From: Aurantiochytrium sp. KH105
Lineage: Eukaryota; Sar; Bigyra; Thraustochytrida; Thraustochytriidae
DNA: 64,000 nt
Assembly (NCBI GenBank): GCA_003116975.1
Contig: BGKB01000161.1
Span: 1-64,000, forward strand
Reading direction: 5' to 3'
Below the pieces are notes generated by a model. The model was not told the DNA's origin. It saw only the letters and a program-made list of their open reading frames with translations, and did no database searches. A program made the position numbers and the translations under genes. Positions 54,761 through 64,000 of the stretch are shown piece after piece (positions within the stretch are counted from its first letter, which is position 1; each line of letters begins with the position of its first letter).

Positions 54761-55676
54761 TGCTAGAAACCACCCCTTTAAAAAAATATATTTCCTGTCA
54801 ACAACGCACGCAATCTTGAAGTTGCACGGAAGGTCTGTTATTTCTCTTCACCACAATTTCCCTTCTTACTCTACGCTTGCATCCCTCAGATTCTTGCCTG
54901 GACTGCCTACATATCTTTCGATCAGCTGGGACATGAACCGAGTGCTTTGGTGCTGTATTTCGCGAACGACTCAGATCCACCGCCAGTTTGCCTTGTTGCG
55001 TCGCTTTCCGGTCGTCCAAAGAACTCGTGGTCAATCCAGCCGTCCTTTATCGACTGCAAGCTGTGGTCAGCAGTGACACTCCTCTAAAGGGTGTCGAAGC
55101 TATGTGATCACGAGCAAAATCATATGGTACAATCATGGAGTTCGTGTGTGAATGAGTTTTCAATTCTGGCCAGCGGCAGAACTATTTTATGCAGATCATT
55201 TTTTAAGCACACTTTGGAGGCCCGAATTTGGTCATTTCACAAGGGCAAAGCGATGCCTAAGCAAAGAAAAAGGCGCTATGTGATTTCGATTTACAAGGAC
55301 GATAAACTGTGCAATCTGTGGGGTTTCTTTGCATGCAATTTTTTTATTTTTGCAAAAAAAGGCACACAAGCTGCTTCGTGGATTTGCATACATACACACG
55401 CGCAGCTCCGGGTCAACTCATCAAAAAAGAGGCCGGCACTCCAAGTTCGATCAACAGCAGCTCAAAATTCAGCTCTAGCCCGACCTCTATCAGGTCCCTC
55501 AAGCTCAAGCTCTCGGCCTTTGCAAAACGAAGATTAGGCGAGCGCCGCAGGTCGCAACGCCGTTAGTAACATTTCAACTTGGCAGAGACAGAAGGTCGAT
55601 CCTAACCACGCAGCGCCAAAGCTGCGTGGGCGAGGCAGGCAGGCTGGCAGGCAGGCAGGCTGGCAGCGACGCAGTT
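54761..55676. other. Intergenic region TrpRS / p115
   Basis: About 900 bases, AT-richer, with an A-rich run after TrpRS and GGCA/GGCT repeats at 55629-55665 just before the p115 start. No supported gene. Confidence 0.65.
55629..55665. repeat. GGCAGGCAGGCT-type repeat upstream of p115
   Basis: Two copies of a GCAGGCAGGCTG unit, 12 bases upstream of the start codon. Confidence 0.75.
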
Positions 55677-58600
55677 ATGGACTTCCTGAGCGGGCTCGGC
55701 AGCGGCGGCGCCGGCGGCGCTGGCAATGGTGACGCAAACCGCGTAGCAGAGGCTGTACGTGCTGTACAAACGGCGGCCATGGATGCCGAGCGGCTCGACG
55801 CAGCAGCAGCACTCAAGCGACTCGCCTTCGGGGAAGCCTCCGCGGCGGGCCGCGAACAAAAGAGCGGCGCCGTGAGCAAGCAGGCGGTTGGCGATAACTT
55901 CCCCGCGCTTTTTGAGCTTGTGGCTCGCAAAGATCTGGACGAGGAGATCAAGCAAACCGTGCTCGATGTCCTCAACCGGGCCTGCGAGGCCGAAGAGCCC
56001 CCAGAAGATGACGCCTCGCTCATCCCAAATGCTGCTCCTAGCACGCTCAGCGGTACGGGCGCCGTGAGTTTTGCGTGGCTTCAGGCACCGCTCGCGAACA
56101 CAGACCGTATCCTCGAAGACAAGACTTGGTTTGAGAGCCTGCTCGAGGCCCTCGTGAGCCCCGAGCAGTGGACACGACTTGCCACTATCCAGCTGCTCAC
56201 GACGCTTCGCAACAACCGGCCAAGTCAAATGGAAAAGTCAGTCGAGACAACTCCCGCGGGCATGCAGCGATTGGTCGACGTCCTTGACGCCAATGAGGAA
56301 GTCGTCCGAAATGAAATGCTGCTCCTGCTTCGCTCACTCACAGAAAATAACGAGCAACTCCAAAATTTTGTCGCCTTCAGGGATGGCTTTGCAAAGCTGT
56401 TTCAGATCATAGAAATTGAACAGCAATACGACAATGACATGATCGTTGTAGACTGCCTCACAATCATGAACTGGGTCCTTCGCGGCAATCCTCTTACCCA
56501 AAAACTCTTTGCGCAGAGCGGTCTGGTGTCGCGTCTCGAAGGCGTCTTGGCATTGCCAAGGGTTAAGCCACCAGCTACGCACGATGACAGTGGAATGGAA
56601 AGTGGCTTTGGTCGCCGCGAGGATCAAAATGACGAACCAGGCTCCCCGCTCAGCGCCGCTGCCTTTGACGTAGATTGCAGCCCCGTCCGGCTGCACTACA
56701 TGCGACAGGCCTTGGAACTTTTATCCAACCTCGTCTCTGGCCTTTGCCCCGGCCCTATTCTTGACCAACCGTGGTTTGATCCCGACGGTGCCTACGTTTT
56801 CCCCACTTCGCGCCCCGATGAAGTTGTAGCCGCCGTACTCGAGCGACATCGTCGCCATCGCCTGCAGCAACAATCGCAGGATCAGAATCATATCAACAAA
56901 AACAAGCAAGTCGCTGGCGCACAAGACCTGCAAGAGAATGGTAAAGCCGGGGGGCAGGACAGAAAATCTAGCAGCAGCAAAAGGAACATGGTCATGTCTG
57001 CAGACGAGGAGACAGAAATTCGACGGCGACATGTCGCACAACTTCGCGAAATGCAGGCCACCGTAGGAGGCTGCATTCCTGTCGTTGAGGCTATCGCCCA
57101 AATTGCCGTGGGCCTTCCCTCGGACGCCTTGGACCGATCCCGTTTCAACAGTATCGGCAGTGGATCCCTCGATGATATGGACTCGCTCGTGTCGTGGGGA
57201 GAGCTTCGCCAGCAGGCCTTTTACCTTCTTGGAGACATTGTCTGTGACAATGAGATGGTGGCGCAGCAAATTCTCCATATGCAAGTGGTTGCGCCGGCAA
57301 ACAGCGCCCTTTCCTCCGCGGCGGGCGTCGCCCTGCGTCTCAACGATGCCGCGCGCAAGAAAGATCTACATCATGGTCTCTCGATGCCTCGCGCAGAGCA
57401 GCGCATCTCCACGCGCTCTACCGTCGCGTCGGGGGCCACGCTGCTCGCCCTACATGCCGCCACAGTCGAGGAAAAGGCAGCTGCAAGCTACTTTATCGAA
57501 TGTCTCTTGTACAATAACCCGACCGTGCAGATCAGCGTCGTTGGTCACGCACTCACGCCTCCTCCAGAATCCGTTTCCGATGTTGCCGTCAGGTCCCTCG
57601 TTGCGCCACCTGCCGGTCGCCTGCTCGCAGAGACGCTTTCAGACGCATCTGTGGTTTGCATCACCTCTGCAAAAGCTGCCGCTCACGCATCGACGGCGGG
57701 GGAGCTTGATCCTTTGGCGGCGCAAGACAAGGAAGAGCAAGAAGCTGAGGCGAGCGTTGTTCACAGTCGCGCTGGACGGCTCATGGAAACTCTCATACGA
57801 GACAATGCGACATGCCAAGAGCTTGCCCTCCGCATCCCGGCAGGCGCCCCTCGCGCGGGTTTCAAAAATTCGCAGCTCCAAGCATCGCTCTCTGCTGTTG
57901 CTGCCTCTGCCATTTCCTCTCGATCAAACATCAACGGTGGCGATCTCAATGGCGGCGGGGCAGGTCGAGATGCAAGCGAGGACGGTGTAGAGCTTGCAGA
58001 GGGCGAGTTCTTTGACATCTTTGTCAAGGACCTGGCGCAAGCAATGCGAGCCTACGCTTCCGCGCCCCGCGCGCGTCTCAAGACCTGCGCTCTGGCTCTC
58101 TTTCGCCTCTTCGCGCTCTGGATTGATGGTTGTGCAATCGTCGCAGAGAAATTGCTTGCCTCGTCCGCTAGTCTTGTTCTCTTTGATGCCGCTGCTGGCG
58201 TTGTGCAGGCCAACGCTCAGGGCTCTTCACATGAAGACGTTGACATTGCGGGTCTCGCGGCACTTTGCGTGGGCTTGAGCTTGCGCGCCGTCAAGAGTTC
58301 CAAAGCTCGCGACGACATCCTTGCCCTTATTTCGGGGCGAATCGGCTTTGAAGTCTTTTCGGATCGCATCACGCGCCTCGAGCGACTGCCTGAACTAAAG
58401 ATGGCTGGTCTTTCCAAACGCGCGCGCAAGCAGCAGGCGAACGCTCTGGGCAAACCAACGCACACTGAGCTTGACTTGCTCCAGATCCCGCGCTATGACA
58501 AACGCTTTTTTGAGCGTGTGCAACGGAGCGCAAAAGCCATCCAAGAGGCAATTATTGCCATGTACACGGGAAGTGAAGATCAAGCCGTGGATGGGGACGA

Positions 58601-59597
58601 TCCTAATGGCCTCCCCGAGGATCCTTCTCAGCTTCAGGAAAAGTACAGAAACCTCGTCCGCGTCGGCGAGCAGTACAAGGACATCATTCGAATGCAGGAC
58701 AAAGAAATTGGGCAGTTACGTAAGGTCATCAAAGCAAACAACATTGACGAGGCTGCTGGAGATACCGTCGCTGACGCCCAAGAGCTCAAAGTCCTTCAAC
58801 GCACCATTGATAACCTGCAGCAAGACAAGGACAACCTCGCGGCTGAATTTGAGAATGCAAAACGCGAACTTGAGCAGCAGACGCGTGAGCTCGAACAGGC
58901 ACAGGCACAGGCACAACTTGCCCAGTCACGCTCCGCCAAGGTAGATCAGGAAACCGTCGGCGAGGAGGTTGAGTCCCTCCGCGCCCAACTCGACGCCGCG
59001 CGCACGGAGCTCGAAACGCTGCGCGGTGATGGAGCATCGGATGTCAAGGCTGTTGCCGTATTGCAGCGTGTACTTGACGTCTTTCGAGACGAGGCGTCCT
59101 CGAGCGCAGTCGAGCACCTTCCTCTTTTAGCGCGGGCTGCTCGCGACGCAAATGTACGTGGCGATGCGCTCGAGACCTGGCTTCTGGCTGCTTCTGATTT
59201 AGCTGCTGCATTTACAGAATATGGTGCCGCCGTTGAGATTCTTGAGGCAAGCGTCGATCCATCCTCTGACATGCAAGCCAAGATGGATCTCATGGCACAG
59301 CGAAGGTCAGACGCTGGAGCTGCGCCAGCTGTGCAAACGCAAGGTCTTGATGACTTTTCGTCACGAGCTCTTCAAAGCGATAATGCTCGTCTTTTGCTCT
59401 TGCTCGCCAATCAAGAGATGGACCGGTTTCTTTTGCTGCAAAAGTTGCGCGAACTCGGGGGCGAGGACGCAGAGAGGACGTTTTTGCGCAATAGCGCCGC
59501 CAATCTCCATCAGGCGCTGTTTTCTGCCACTGCAACTCCAGAATTTCCAATGTCGAGTCCGCGAAGAGAAGAAGATCCTGTCAGTCCGTCATCATAA
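55677..59597 (+). CDS. USO1: General vesicular transport factor p115 / Uso1
   Basis: 1306 residues, ATG 55677 (MDFLSGLGS, compare the animal MNFLRG start); TAA at 59595. A GTG-initiated extension upstream is just repeat sequence. p115 tethers COPII vesicles to the Golgi with Rab1, golgins and SNAREs. The globular head is an armadillo-like array (about 5-960) with the family blocks PEQWTRLATIQLLTTLRNNRP, EVVRNEMLLLLRSLTENN, FVAFRDGFAKLFQII and VVDCLTIMNWVLRGN. Several Gln/Asn/Asp-rich loops make it longer than the human head. A coiled coil follows (about 985-1110: LQEKYRNLVRVGEQYKDIIR, then Glu/Gln heptads). A short helical and acidic tail replaces the longer animal coiled coil. No membrane segment. 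Confidence 0.94.
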   Translation: MDFLSGLGSGGAGGAGNGDANRVAEAVRAVQTAAMDAERLDAAAALKRLAFGEASAAGREQKSGAVSKQAVGDNFPALFELVARKDLDEEIKQTVLDVLNRACEAEEPPEDDASLIPNAAPSTLSGTGAVSFAWLQAPLANTDRILEDKTWFESLLEALVSPEQWTRLATIQLLTTLRNNRPSQMEKSVETTPAGMQRLVDVLDANEEVVRNEMLLLLRSLTENNEQLQNFVAFRDGFAKLFQIIEIEQQYDNDMIVVDCLTIMNWVLRGNPLTQKLFAQSGLVSRLEGVLALPRVKPPATHDDSGMESGFGRREDQNDEPGSPLSAAAFDVDCSPVRLHYMRQALELLSNLVSGLCPGPILDQPWFDPDGAYVFPTSRPDEVVAAVLERHRRHRLQQQSQDQNHINKNKQVAGAQDLQENGKAGGQDRKSSSSKRNMVMSADEETEIRRRHVAQLREMQATVGGCIPVVEAIAQIAVGLPSDALDRSRFNSIGSGSLDDMDSLVSWGELRQQAFYLLGDIVCDNEMVAQQILHMQVVAPANSALSSAAGVALRLNDAARKKDLHHGLSMPRAEQRISTRSTVASGATLLALHAATVEEKAAASYFIECLLYNNPTVQISVVGHALTPPPESVSDVAVRSLVAPPAGRLLAETLSDASVVCITSAKAAAHASTAGELDPLAAQDKEEQEAEASVVHSRAGRLMETLIRDNATCQELALRIPAGAPRAGFKNSQLQASLSAVAASAISSRSNINGGDLNGGGAGRDASEDGVELAEGEFFDIFVKDLAQAMRAYASAPRARLKTCALALFRLFALWIDGCAIVAEKLLASSASLVLFDAAAGVVQANAQGSSHEDVDIAGLAALCVGLSLRAVKSSKARDDILALISGRIGFEVFSDRITRLERLPELKMAGLSKRARKQQANALGKPTHTELDLLQIPRYDKRFFERVQRSAKAIQEAIIAMYTGSEDQAVDGDDPNGLPEDPSQLQEKYRNLVRVGEQYKDIIRMQDKEIGQLRKVIKANNIDEAAGDTVADAQELKVLQRTIDNLQQDKDNLAAEFENAKRELEQQTRELEQAQAQAQLAQSRSAKVDQETVGEEVESLRAQLDAARTELETLRGDGASDVKAVAVLQRVLDVFRDEASSSAVEHLPLLARAARDANVRGDALETWLLAASDLAAAFTEYGAAVEILEASVDPSSDMQAKMDLMAQRRSDAGAAPAVQTQGLDDFSSRALQSDNARLLLLLANQEMDRFLLLQKLRELGGEDAERTFLRNSAANLHQALFSATATPEFPMSSPRREEDPVSPSS

Positions 59598-60142
59598 GTA
59601 AGACGGAAGCTTCACGCACGCACGGACGCACGGATGCGCACCCACACGCGCACGTGAGAAGGAAGGAAGGCATGTTAATGAGTATTCCATCGGAAAGAAG
59701 AACAACTTCGATTTGAGCCCGCCGACAGCACTTACTGCCTTTTGCGAGCCGATTGAGTGTTCAGAGGGAGGACGATGAGTCCACAGATTCTACTGTTTAG
59801 ATCGAGCCCTATAAGTCGAGATAGTTTGCACCCGATATCTCATCGGAGCAGCTTTGTTCAATCATTACAACTGCTTGCAATCGCAAATTTCTGTGCACAG
59901 CAAATCTGGGCCTTGAGAATCTCCGAAAACTTGTTATTACGAAAGAGATGTTTCCAATGACCAAGAAGAGAAGTGAAAGCGAGCATACTGAAAGTATTCC
60001 TGACGCACTTTTGCAAAGGAGATACACAAACACGACCCAACCCTGCCTCTGATTGCGGTATACACGGAGAAAAACGATCAAAGAAAGATAGCTTTATTTC
60101 GTGGTGATGGGCGCCCCTCCTCCCCCCCGGCGGTGGACAGGC
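59598..60142. other. Convergent intergenic region p115 / MCTP-like gene
   Basis: 545 bases, AT-rich toward the right side, holding both 3' UTRs. No gene. Confidence 0.7.
60093..60098 (-). terminator. Candidate poly(A) signal AATAAA (minus strand)
   Basis: AATAAA on the minus strand about 45 bases downstream of the MCTP-like stop codon. Confidence 0.45.
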
Positions 60143-63100
60143 CTAGAGCATGCCGACAATCTTAGACTTTGTCAAATTTGTGTTTTGAAGGCAATGCGTC
60201 CGCAGATTCTGAATCCAAAAGTCCCGTTTGTCAATATTGTTGGCCACAAGATAGGTCCGAACGCGCTTTCCGAGCTGGTTCTGCTTCATATCAGCGAGCG
60301 ATTTGCTCGTCTGAGACAAGATATCATCTTCACCGTTGTCCAAAGACCCTGTATCTCCTCGCGCGTCCTCTGAACGCAACTTGTAGCGCTCAGGATGCTC
60401 GATGACAAATGTGCAGTCAAGCGTTCCGCCAGAGACGCCCTTTTTTCGCAAGTACTGGGCATCCGCTGAATCAGGCAGCACCGGGGACACCTCAACGAGT
60501 TCACCAAAGCCCCCCTGCGCCACGCGCGCAAGCATATCGCCCTTCTCTAACCAGTAAAGAAGCTGGTGGTGCGCGATCGCAAAATAAAAGCGACGCCATT
60601 GCTTGCTTCGGGCCCGCTGAAGAATGCGCAGGTGACCAAACGCCTTACAGTCCGACTCGGAGATGATGTACTTGCTTTCCTGGGCTTCTCGAGCGCGGTT
60701 CTGGAGTACTTGATTTCTTATTCCCCCAAAGTTCATGTACTTTTCACGAACATTCTGCAAAAAGACATTTCCCGGCTTCTTCTGACCTTCGGCGCTTTCC
60801 ACGCGGTTGTTGTCTGACATATAGTCGTTTGCCGACCCGCCCTTGGAGTAACCCAGGGCGCCGAGCAACGGCCCATTCGTGTACAGCTCCACGAGATCAT
60901 CGTTTGTTGGCACGAGGGCCATAATGTGCTTGAATTTCACAACCATCACGCCGAGCGGTCGAAACCTCTCTGTAAAGAGAAAGATGCCGACAAAGAGAAC
61001 AATGTAACGCGATGGCACAAGGACGAAGAGCACCAGCAGCGCAGCCGTCACCTTCATCATAAAGTGCGTTTTACGAGGGTGAGTCCAATTGAAGAGATTC
61101 TTGAGCTGCTCCATCGTATTGTTGATTGCAAAGAGATTATCCTGGAAGATTTGCAGGTTCTTAAAGACCACACGCGACTGCTCGATCAGGCCTCCTTTGT
61201 CTGCCTTCTTGGCTTCCTGTGTCGCTCTGTAGGCCTCCTCGGCGCCGGGATCAGGAAGCATCAGCTGAGCACGCACCAAGATTTCTCCAAAGGGGGGGCC
61301 TTCTTGCTGCCAGTGGAAACCGAGATCCGTGTTGGCCCTTGTCATTTGACGTGGTTCCTCGTCTTCGACTACAGACGTTCCGCTGTCAAATTCCGATTTG
61401 GCGTCCGAGTCCGTTCGCTGCAGCACAGAGTCGAGAGATGCGTACGACTCAATGTGCATTGGCGACTCGCTTCCCTCAGAAGGAAACCTGCGCGACCCCT
61501 CTTCGCCGATACGCGAGGCAGTTTCAAGGCCATCAGCGCCATCTTCTTCCGCCGCATATGATGCTTCGTCTTCCGCATCTGCGGTTTTCGATTTGCCGGC
61601 TTGAGCTCTGAGAAGCTTTGATAGCGGCGTTTTGAAGATGGAGCTCGAGAGCGAAGTTCGCGGTCCACGAGACACGCGCGCGACAGTCTTGGAGCTGCGC
61701 GCTCGCGACGTAGTCGAATAACGACGACCCTGCGCGCAAGACCAAAGCTGGCGGTCCGCTTTGCTACTGTCGAAACGCAGACCGAGTGGGATCCACTTTT
61801 CCACGATGGGTTGTTCGTTGGCACTGTCATCAGCAATAATTAAGGACAGTGGAATGCTTGCGCGTCCAATAAAGTCACGATGCGTGTAGTTGTCCTCATC
61901 AAAGACATCGAACACAAGGGTCGTCTCCATGTTGCTCCACGGTTCGGAAGATGTGACGTGCTCTTGAGCTGTCGTCACTTCCATTGCGTCCTCATCGGAA
62001 TCAAAATCGTAGTCATCGCTATTACCCCCAGTCCCTGCGCCCGAAGAGAACCGGCCGCTTCTCACTCGTCCCGAAGACGAGCGCGTCGGAGTTCTTGCCT
62101 CCGCGAGAGAAGTCGCTTGCAAACCGCTTGCGGAGGGACCCTCGGTCGTAATTTTTGGATCTCGGAAGCTTTCCTGAATGCCGCGCAAGGTGATAGAGAG
62201 CAAGATGTCGCCGGCCTTACTCCAGCGCGTGAGGCCGCCGTCACCCTCTTTTGTGTTGTCGTCACCAAGCTCCTCTGCCTGGGTGCCGCTGCTAGGAGGC
62301 ACCGCTTGGGGCGAAGGGCTTTGTTCGTCCGCGAAGACTTCGAGTGGAAACCACTGATTGACGCTCACGTCGCTTCCCGCGTCTGCAAGAAGCTTGAGCG
62401 GAATAAAAGCATACGAGACATCTTTCATGCTCCCAGATTTCGAGCGCTCAGGATTGGAAGACGATCGAAAGGTAAGAACGAGAGCATCGCCCGGGTCCAC
62501 ACGGACGTCATGTCCGATGCGGAGCTGCTCGTTCCACATTGGGTTCAAGAACGCACGGGCGACCCGCGTCGAGATGGCAGCAGGCAGCTGTGACTCTTGT
62601 TGCAAGATAATGTCATGCAAAAGCTTCTTGTCAAGGGGCGAGTAAGCCGTCTCCTCCTTTAGCAGCTCCTGTCTGGCAATTGCGCCCTCCGAATCAAGCT
62701 GATGCGCGCCTGGGAGCCAGCTGAGCTCCGCGGCGAGGCGCTTTTGCTCCTTATTCATGGTCTCGCTAATGGACATGCCGCGGTAGAGGTCGTGTGGCAC
62801 ACCCATGCTCGATGCAATCGAGCTTGTCATTGATATTGCTTCGCTGCTCAGGCTATGCATCCTTGTTCTGTCTATAGATTCTGCATCTGAATTTTCAGCT
62901 GCCTCGATGCAATCTTGAAACGAATCAATCTCGTCGATCGTTGATGTGTCGGAAGATCTACGGCGCGCGGCCGTCCGGCGGTATCGTAGCGCCGAGGACT
63001 TGCGCCGAGACCTGCCGGACCCGGATGCGCCAAGAGCGTCGCTCTTGCTGCGCGCCGACTGAAGCGCGTGCCGTTGTGCATGCAAGAGTGCAAATGGGAC

Positions 63101-64000
63101 AACCCGCGCAGTCACCTGGAAGCCTGTGTCCAGCTTGTGAAGAGAGTTGGGCAGTTTGTCGCGCGTGACGTTGCGCGTCCCCACAATGTGAAGTTGCAAT
63201 TCTGGTTTGGAAAGAGTCTCGCGGCTGACAAAGGTCTCGATGGCAGGCACACGAGTTCCGTCGCGCGAACTCCGCCATTGAATGAGCGAGGATCCTTGGT
63301 TCGCCTTGAATCCAATGATCGAACCGCTCCAATCCGGCTTGAGCGTCTTGTATACGGTGCGGGTTCGACCCAACTTCTTCTCCACGGGTTTGCTTCTCGG
63401 CACGGTGACGAGGGACACGTGAACCATGGGGTCAGATGTTCCCGTGCTATCCATGGCGATAAGGTTGCGACCGGCAATTACGGTGACCAAGAGTCGGGCC
63501 TTTGTATCTTCCTCGCCCACGCCAGATTTCTGTAAAAGCTTCGATGCGAAGCGGCCGTAGGTTCTGTCCGAGTGTTGTTTGATAATGTAGATGAGCATCA
63601 CCAGCGGAAAGACCGCCAGGACACGAGACGTCCAGAACTCCAGAACACAAGAGAGAACGAGGATCGCGAGACTAAGAGCGCTGGTGGGTGGATTTTTCCA
63701 GTTGAGCACATAGTTCATTGCGCCGAAGACACTCATGACACCTTTGAAGATGGTCTCGGAGCGCTGCATTTCATGTCGCATGTTCGCGACAGAGAATGCT
63801 TTGGTGCTATGCTTGCTTGGATTAGCGTGCGTGGAGAGACTTCCGTTGAGTAGATTCTCCTGAAAGTGCATTGCCAGACGCAAACTGCCTTGCTTCTTGT
63901 CTTTGCTATCCTTGATGACGAGCTTGATGGGCTCGAGGCGAGCCGGCTCGGCCAGATGCGGGTGATTGAACACCGCGCTGGCTTCGAGCTCGATGAGATC
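60143..64000 (-). CDS. Multi-C2-domain membrane protein, MCTP-like, with C-terminal PH domain (5' end beyond window)
   Basis: TAG at 60143. The frame stays open to the right edge (visible part about 1285 residues), so the N-terminus is missing. The visible part starts in what looks like the end of a C2 domain. A hydrophobic hairpin lies near visible residues 90-140 (ALSLAILVLSCVLEFWTSRV, VLAVFPLVMLIYII). A C2 domain follows (LLVTVIAGRNLIAMDSTGTSDP). Further C2 pieces include NPMWNEQLRIG and TLVFDVFDEDNYTHRDFIG. A second membrane hairpin (about 970-1010) follows NWTHPRKTHF. Near the C-terminus a PH-like fold begins KQWRRFYFAIAHHQLLYWLEKGD. C2 plus paired hairpins recall MCTP/extended-synaptotagmin proteins of ER contact sites. 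Lipid or calcium binding is inferred. Long acidic/Ser-rich linkers separate the domains. Confidence 0.88.
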   Translation of the reverse strand, partial: DLIELEASAVFNHPHLAEPARLEPIKLVIKDSKDKKQGSLRLAMHFQENLLNGSLSTHANPSKHSTKAFSVANMRHEMQRSETIFKGVMSVFGAMNYVLNWKNPPTSALSLAILVLSCVLEFWTSRVLAVFPLVMLIYIIKQHSDRTYGRFASKLLQKSGVGEEDTKARLLVTVIAGRNLIAMDSTGTSDPMVHVSLVTVPRSKPVEKKLGRTRTVYKTLKPDWSGSIIGFKANQGSSLIQWRSSRDGTRVPAIETFVSRETLSKPELQLHIVGTRNVTRDKLPNSLHKLDTGFQVTARVVPFALLHAQRHALQSARSKSDALGASGSGRSRRKSSALRYRRTAARRRSSDTSTIDEIDSFQDCIEAAENSDAESIDRTRMHSLSSEAISMTSSIASSMGVPHDLYRGMSISETMNKEQKRLAAELSWLPGAHQLDSEGAIARQELLKEETAYSPLDKKLLHDIILQQESQLPAAISTRVARAFLNPMWNEQLRIGHDVRVDPGDALVLTFRSSSNPERSKSGSMKDVSYAFIPLKLLADAGSDVSVNQWFPLEVFADEQSPSPQAVPPSSGTQAEELGDDNTKEGDGGLTRWSKAGDILLSITLRGIQESFRDPKITTEGPSASGLQATSLAEARTPTRSSSGRVRSGRFSSGAGTGGNSDDYDFDSDEDAMEVTTAQEHVTSSEPWSNMETTLVFDVFDEDNYTHRDFIGRASIPLSLIIADDSANEQPIVEKWIPLGLRFDSSKADRQLWSCAQGRRYSTTSRARSSKTVARVSRGPRTSLSSSIFKTPLSKLLRAQAGKSKTADAEDEASYAAEEDGADGLETASRIGEEGSRRFPSEGSESPMHIESYASLDSVLQRTDSDAKSEFDSGTSVVEDEEPRQMTRANTDLGFHWQQEGPPFGEILVRAQLMLPDPGAEEAYRATQEAKKADKGGLIEQSRVVFKNLQIFQDNLFAINNTMEQLKNLFNWTHPRKTHFMMKVTAALLVLFVLVPSRYIVLFVGIFLFTERFRPLGVMVVKFKHIMALVPTNDDLVELYTNGPLLGALGYSKGGSANDYMSDNNRVESAEGQKKPGNVFLQNVREKYMNFGGIRNQVLQNRAREAQESKYIISESDCKAFGHLRILQRARSKQWRRFYFAIAHHQLLYWLEKGDMLARVAQGGFGELVEVSPVLPDSADAQYLRKKGVSGGTLDCTFVIEHPERYKLRSEDARGDTGSLDNGEDDILSQTSKSLADMKQNQLGKRVRTYLVANNIDKRDFWIQNLRTHCLQNTNLTKSKIVGML

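Noticed and set aside
1-64000. CRISPR array, operons or bacterial ribosome-binding sites
   Set aside because: The genes are clearly eukaryotic nuclear types with separate promoters, and no regular repeat-spacer array exists.

Overview
The window looks like nuclear DNA of an intron-poor, GC-rich protist. The best guess is a stramenopile of the thraustochytrid (labyrinthulomycete) type. The gene set is unmistakably eukaryotic: NOP56, mitochondrial PDH E1-alpha, p115/USO1, FANCL, a UBR-box ubiquitin ligase, a UFM1 protease, a nucleotide-sugar transporter, PP2C phosphatases, RhoGEF and C1/C2/PH-domain proteins. Yet nearly all of them read as single uninterrupted ORFs from ATG to stop, up to 2,354 codons. 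Twenty protein genes cover about 43 kb of the 64 kb. The species assignment is inference from gene structure and composition, not from a marker gene.

Layout: NOP56 (-) and PDH E1-alpha (+) diverge from a 3 kb low-complexity spacer. An SH3-like/coiled-coil protein (-) follows. Next is a tail-to-tail pair of secreted prolyl-hydroxylase-like paralogs that each end in a pVHL-like beta domain. A run of minus-strand genes comes after: a tail-anchored-looking RhoGEF, a WD40-ROC-COR-TIR protein, a C1-C1-senescence-domain protein, FANCL and GTP cyclohydrolase I. A 4.5 kb gene-free stretch (24.9-29.4 kb) holds degenerate tandem repeats.

The right half carries a PP2C phosphatase and a large multi-pass protein (EcsC-like) that is convergent with a giant UBR-type E3. 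The E3 diverges from UFSP2, which is convergent with a UDP-sugar transporter. A divergent PP2C-like protein is convergent with glutaryl-CoA dehydrogenase, which diverges from an organellar-type TrpRS. p115/USO1 and an MCTP-like multi-C2 membrane protein, cut by the right edge, end the window.

The genes do not form one pathway. Most are housekeeping: ribosome biogenesis, mitochondrial metabolism, pterin synthesis, ER-Golgi traffic, and ubiquitin or UFM1 turnover. The most interesting items are two hydroxylase/VHL fusions that could combine writing and reading of hydroxyproline in one secretory protein, the WD40-Roco-TIR protein (an immune-receptor-like or NADase-like layout), and the C1-senescence protein (a candidate lipid-droplet protein). 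Several reading frames remain open upstream of the first ATG; I placed starts at the first well-supported ATG, not at GTG, TTG or CTG codons.
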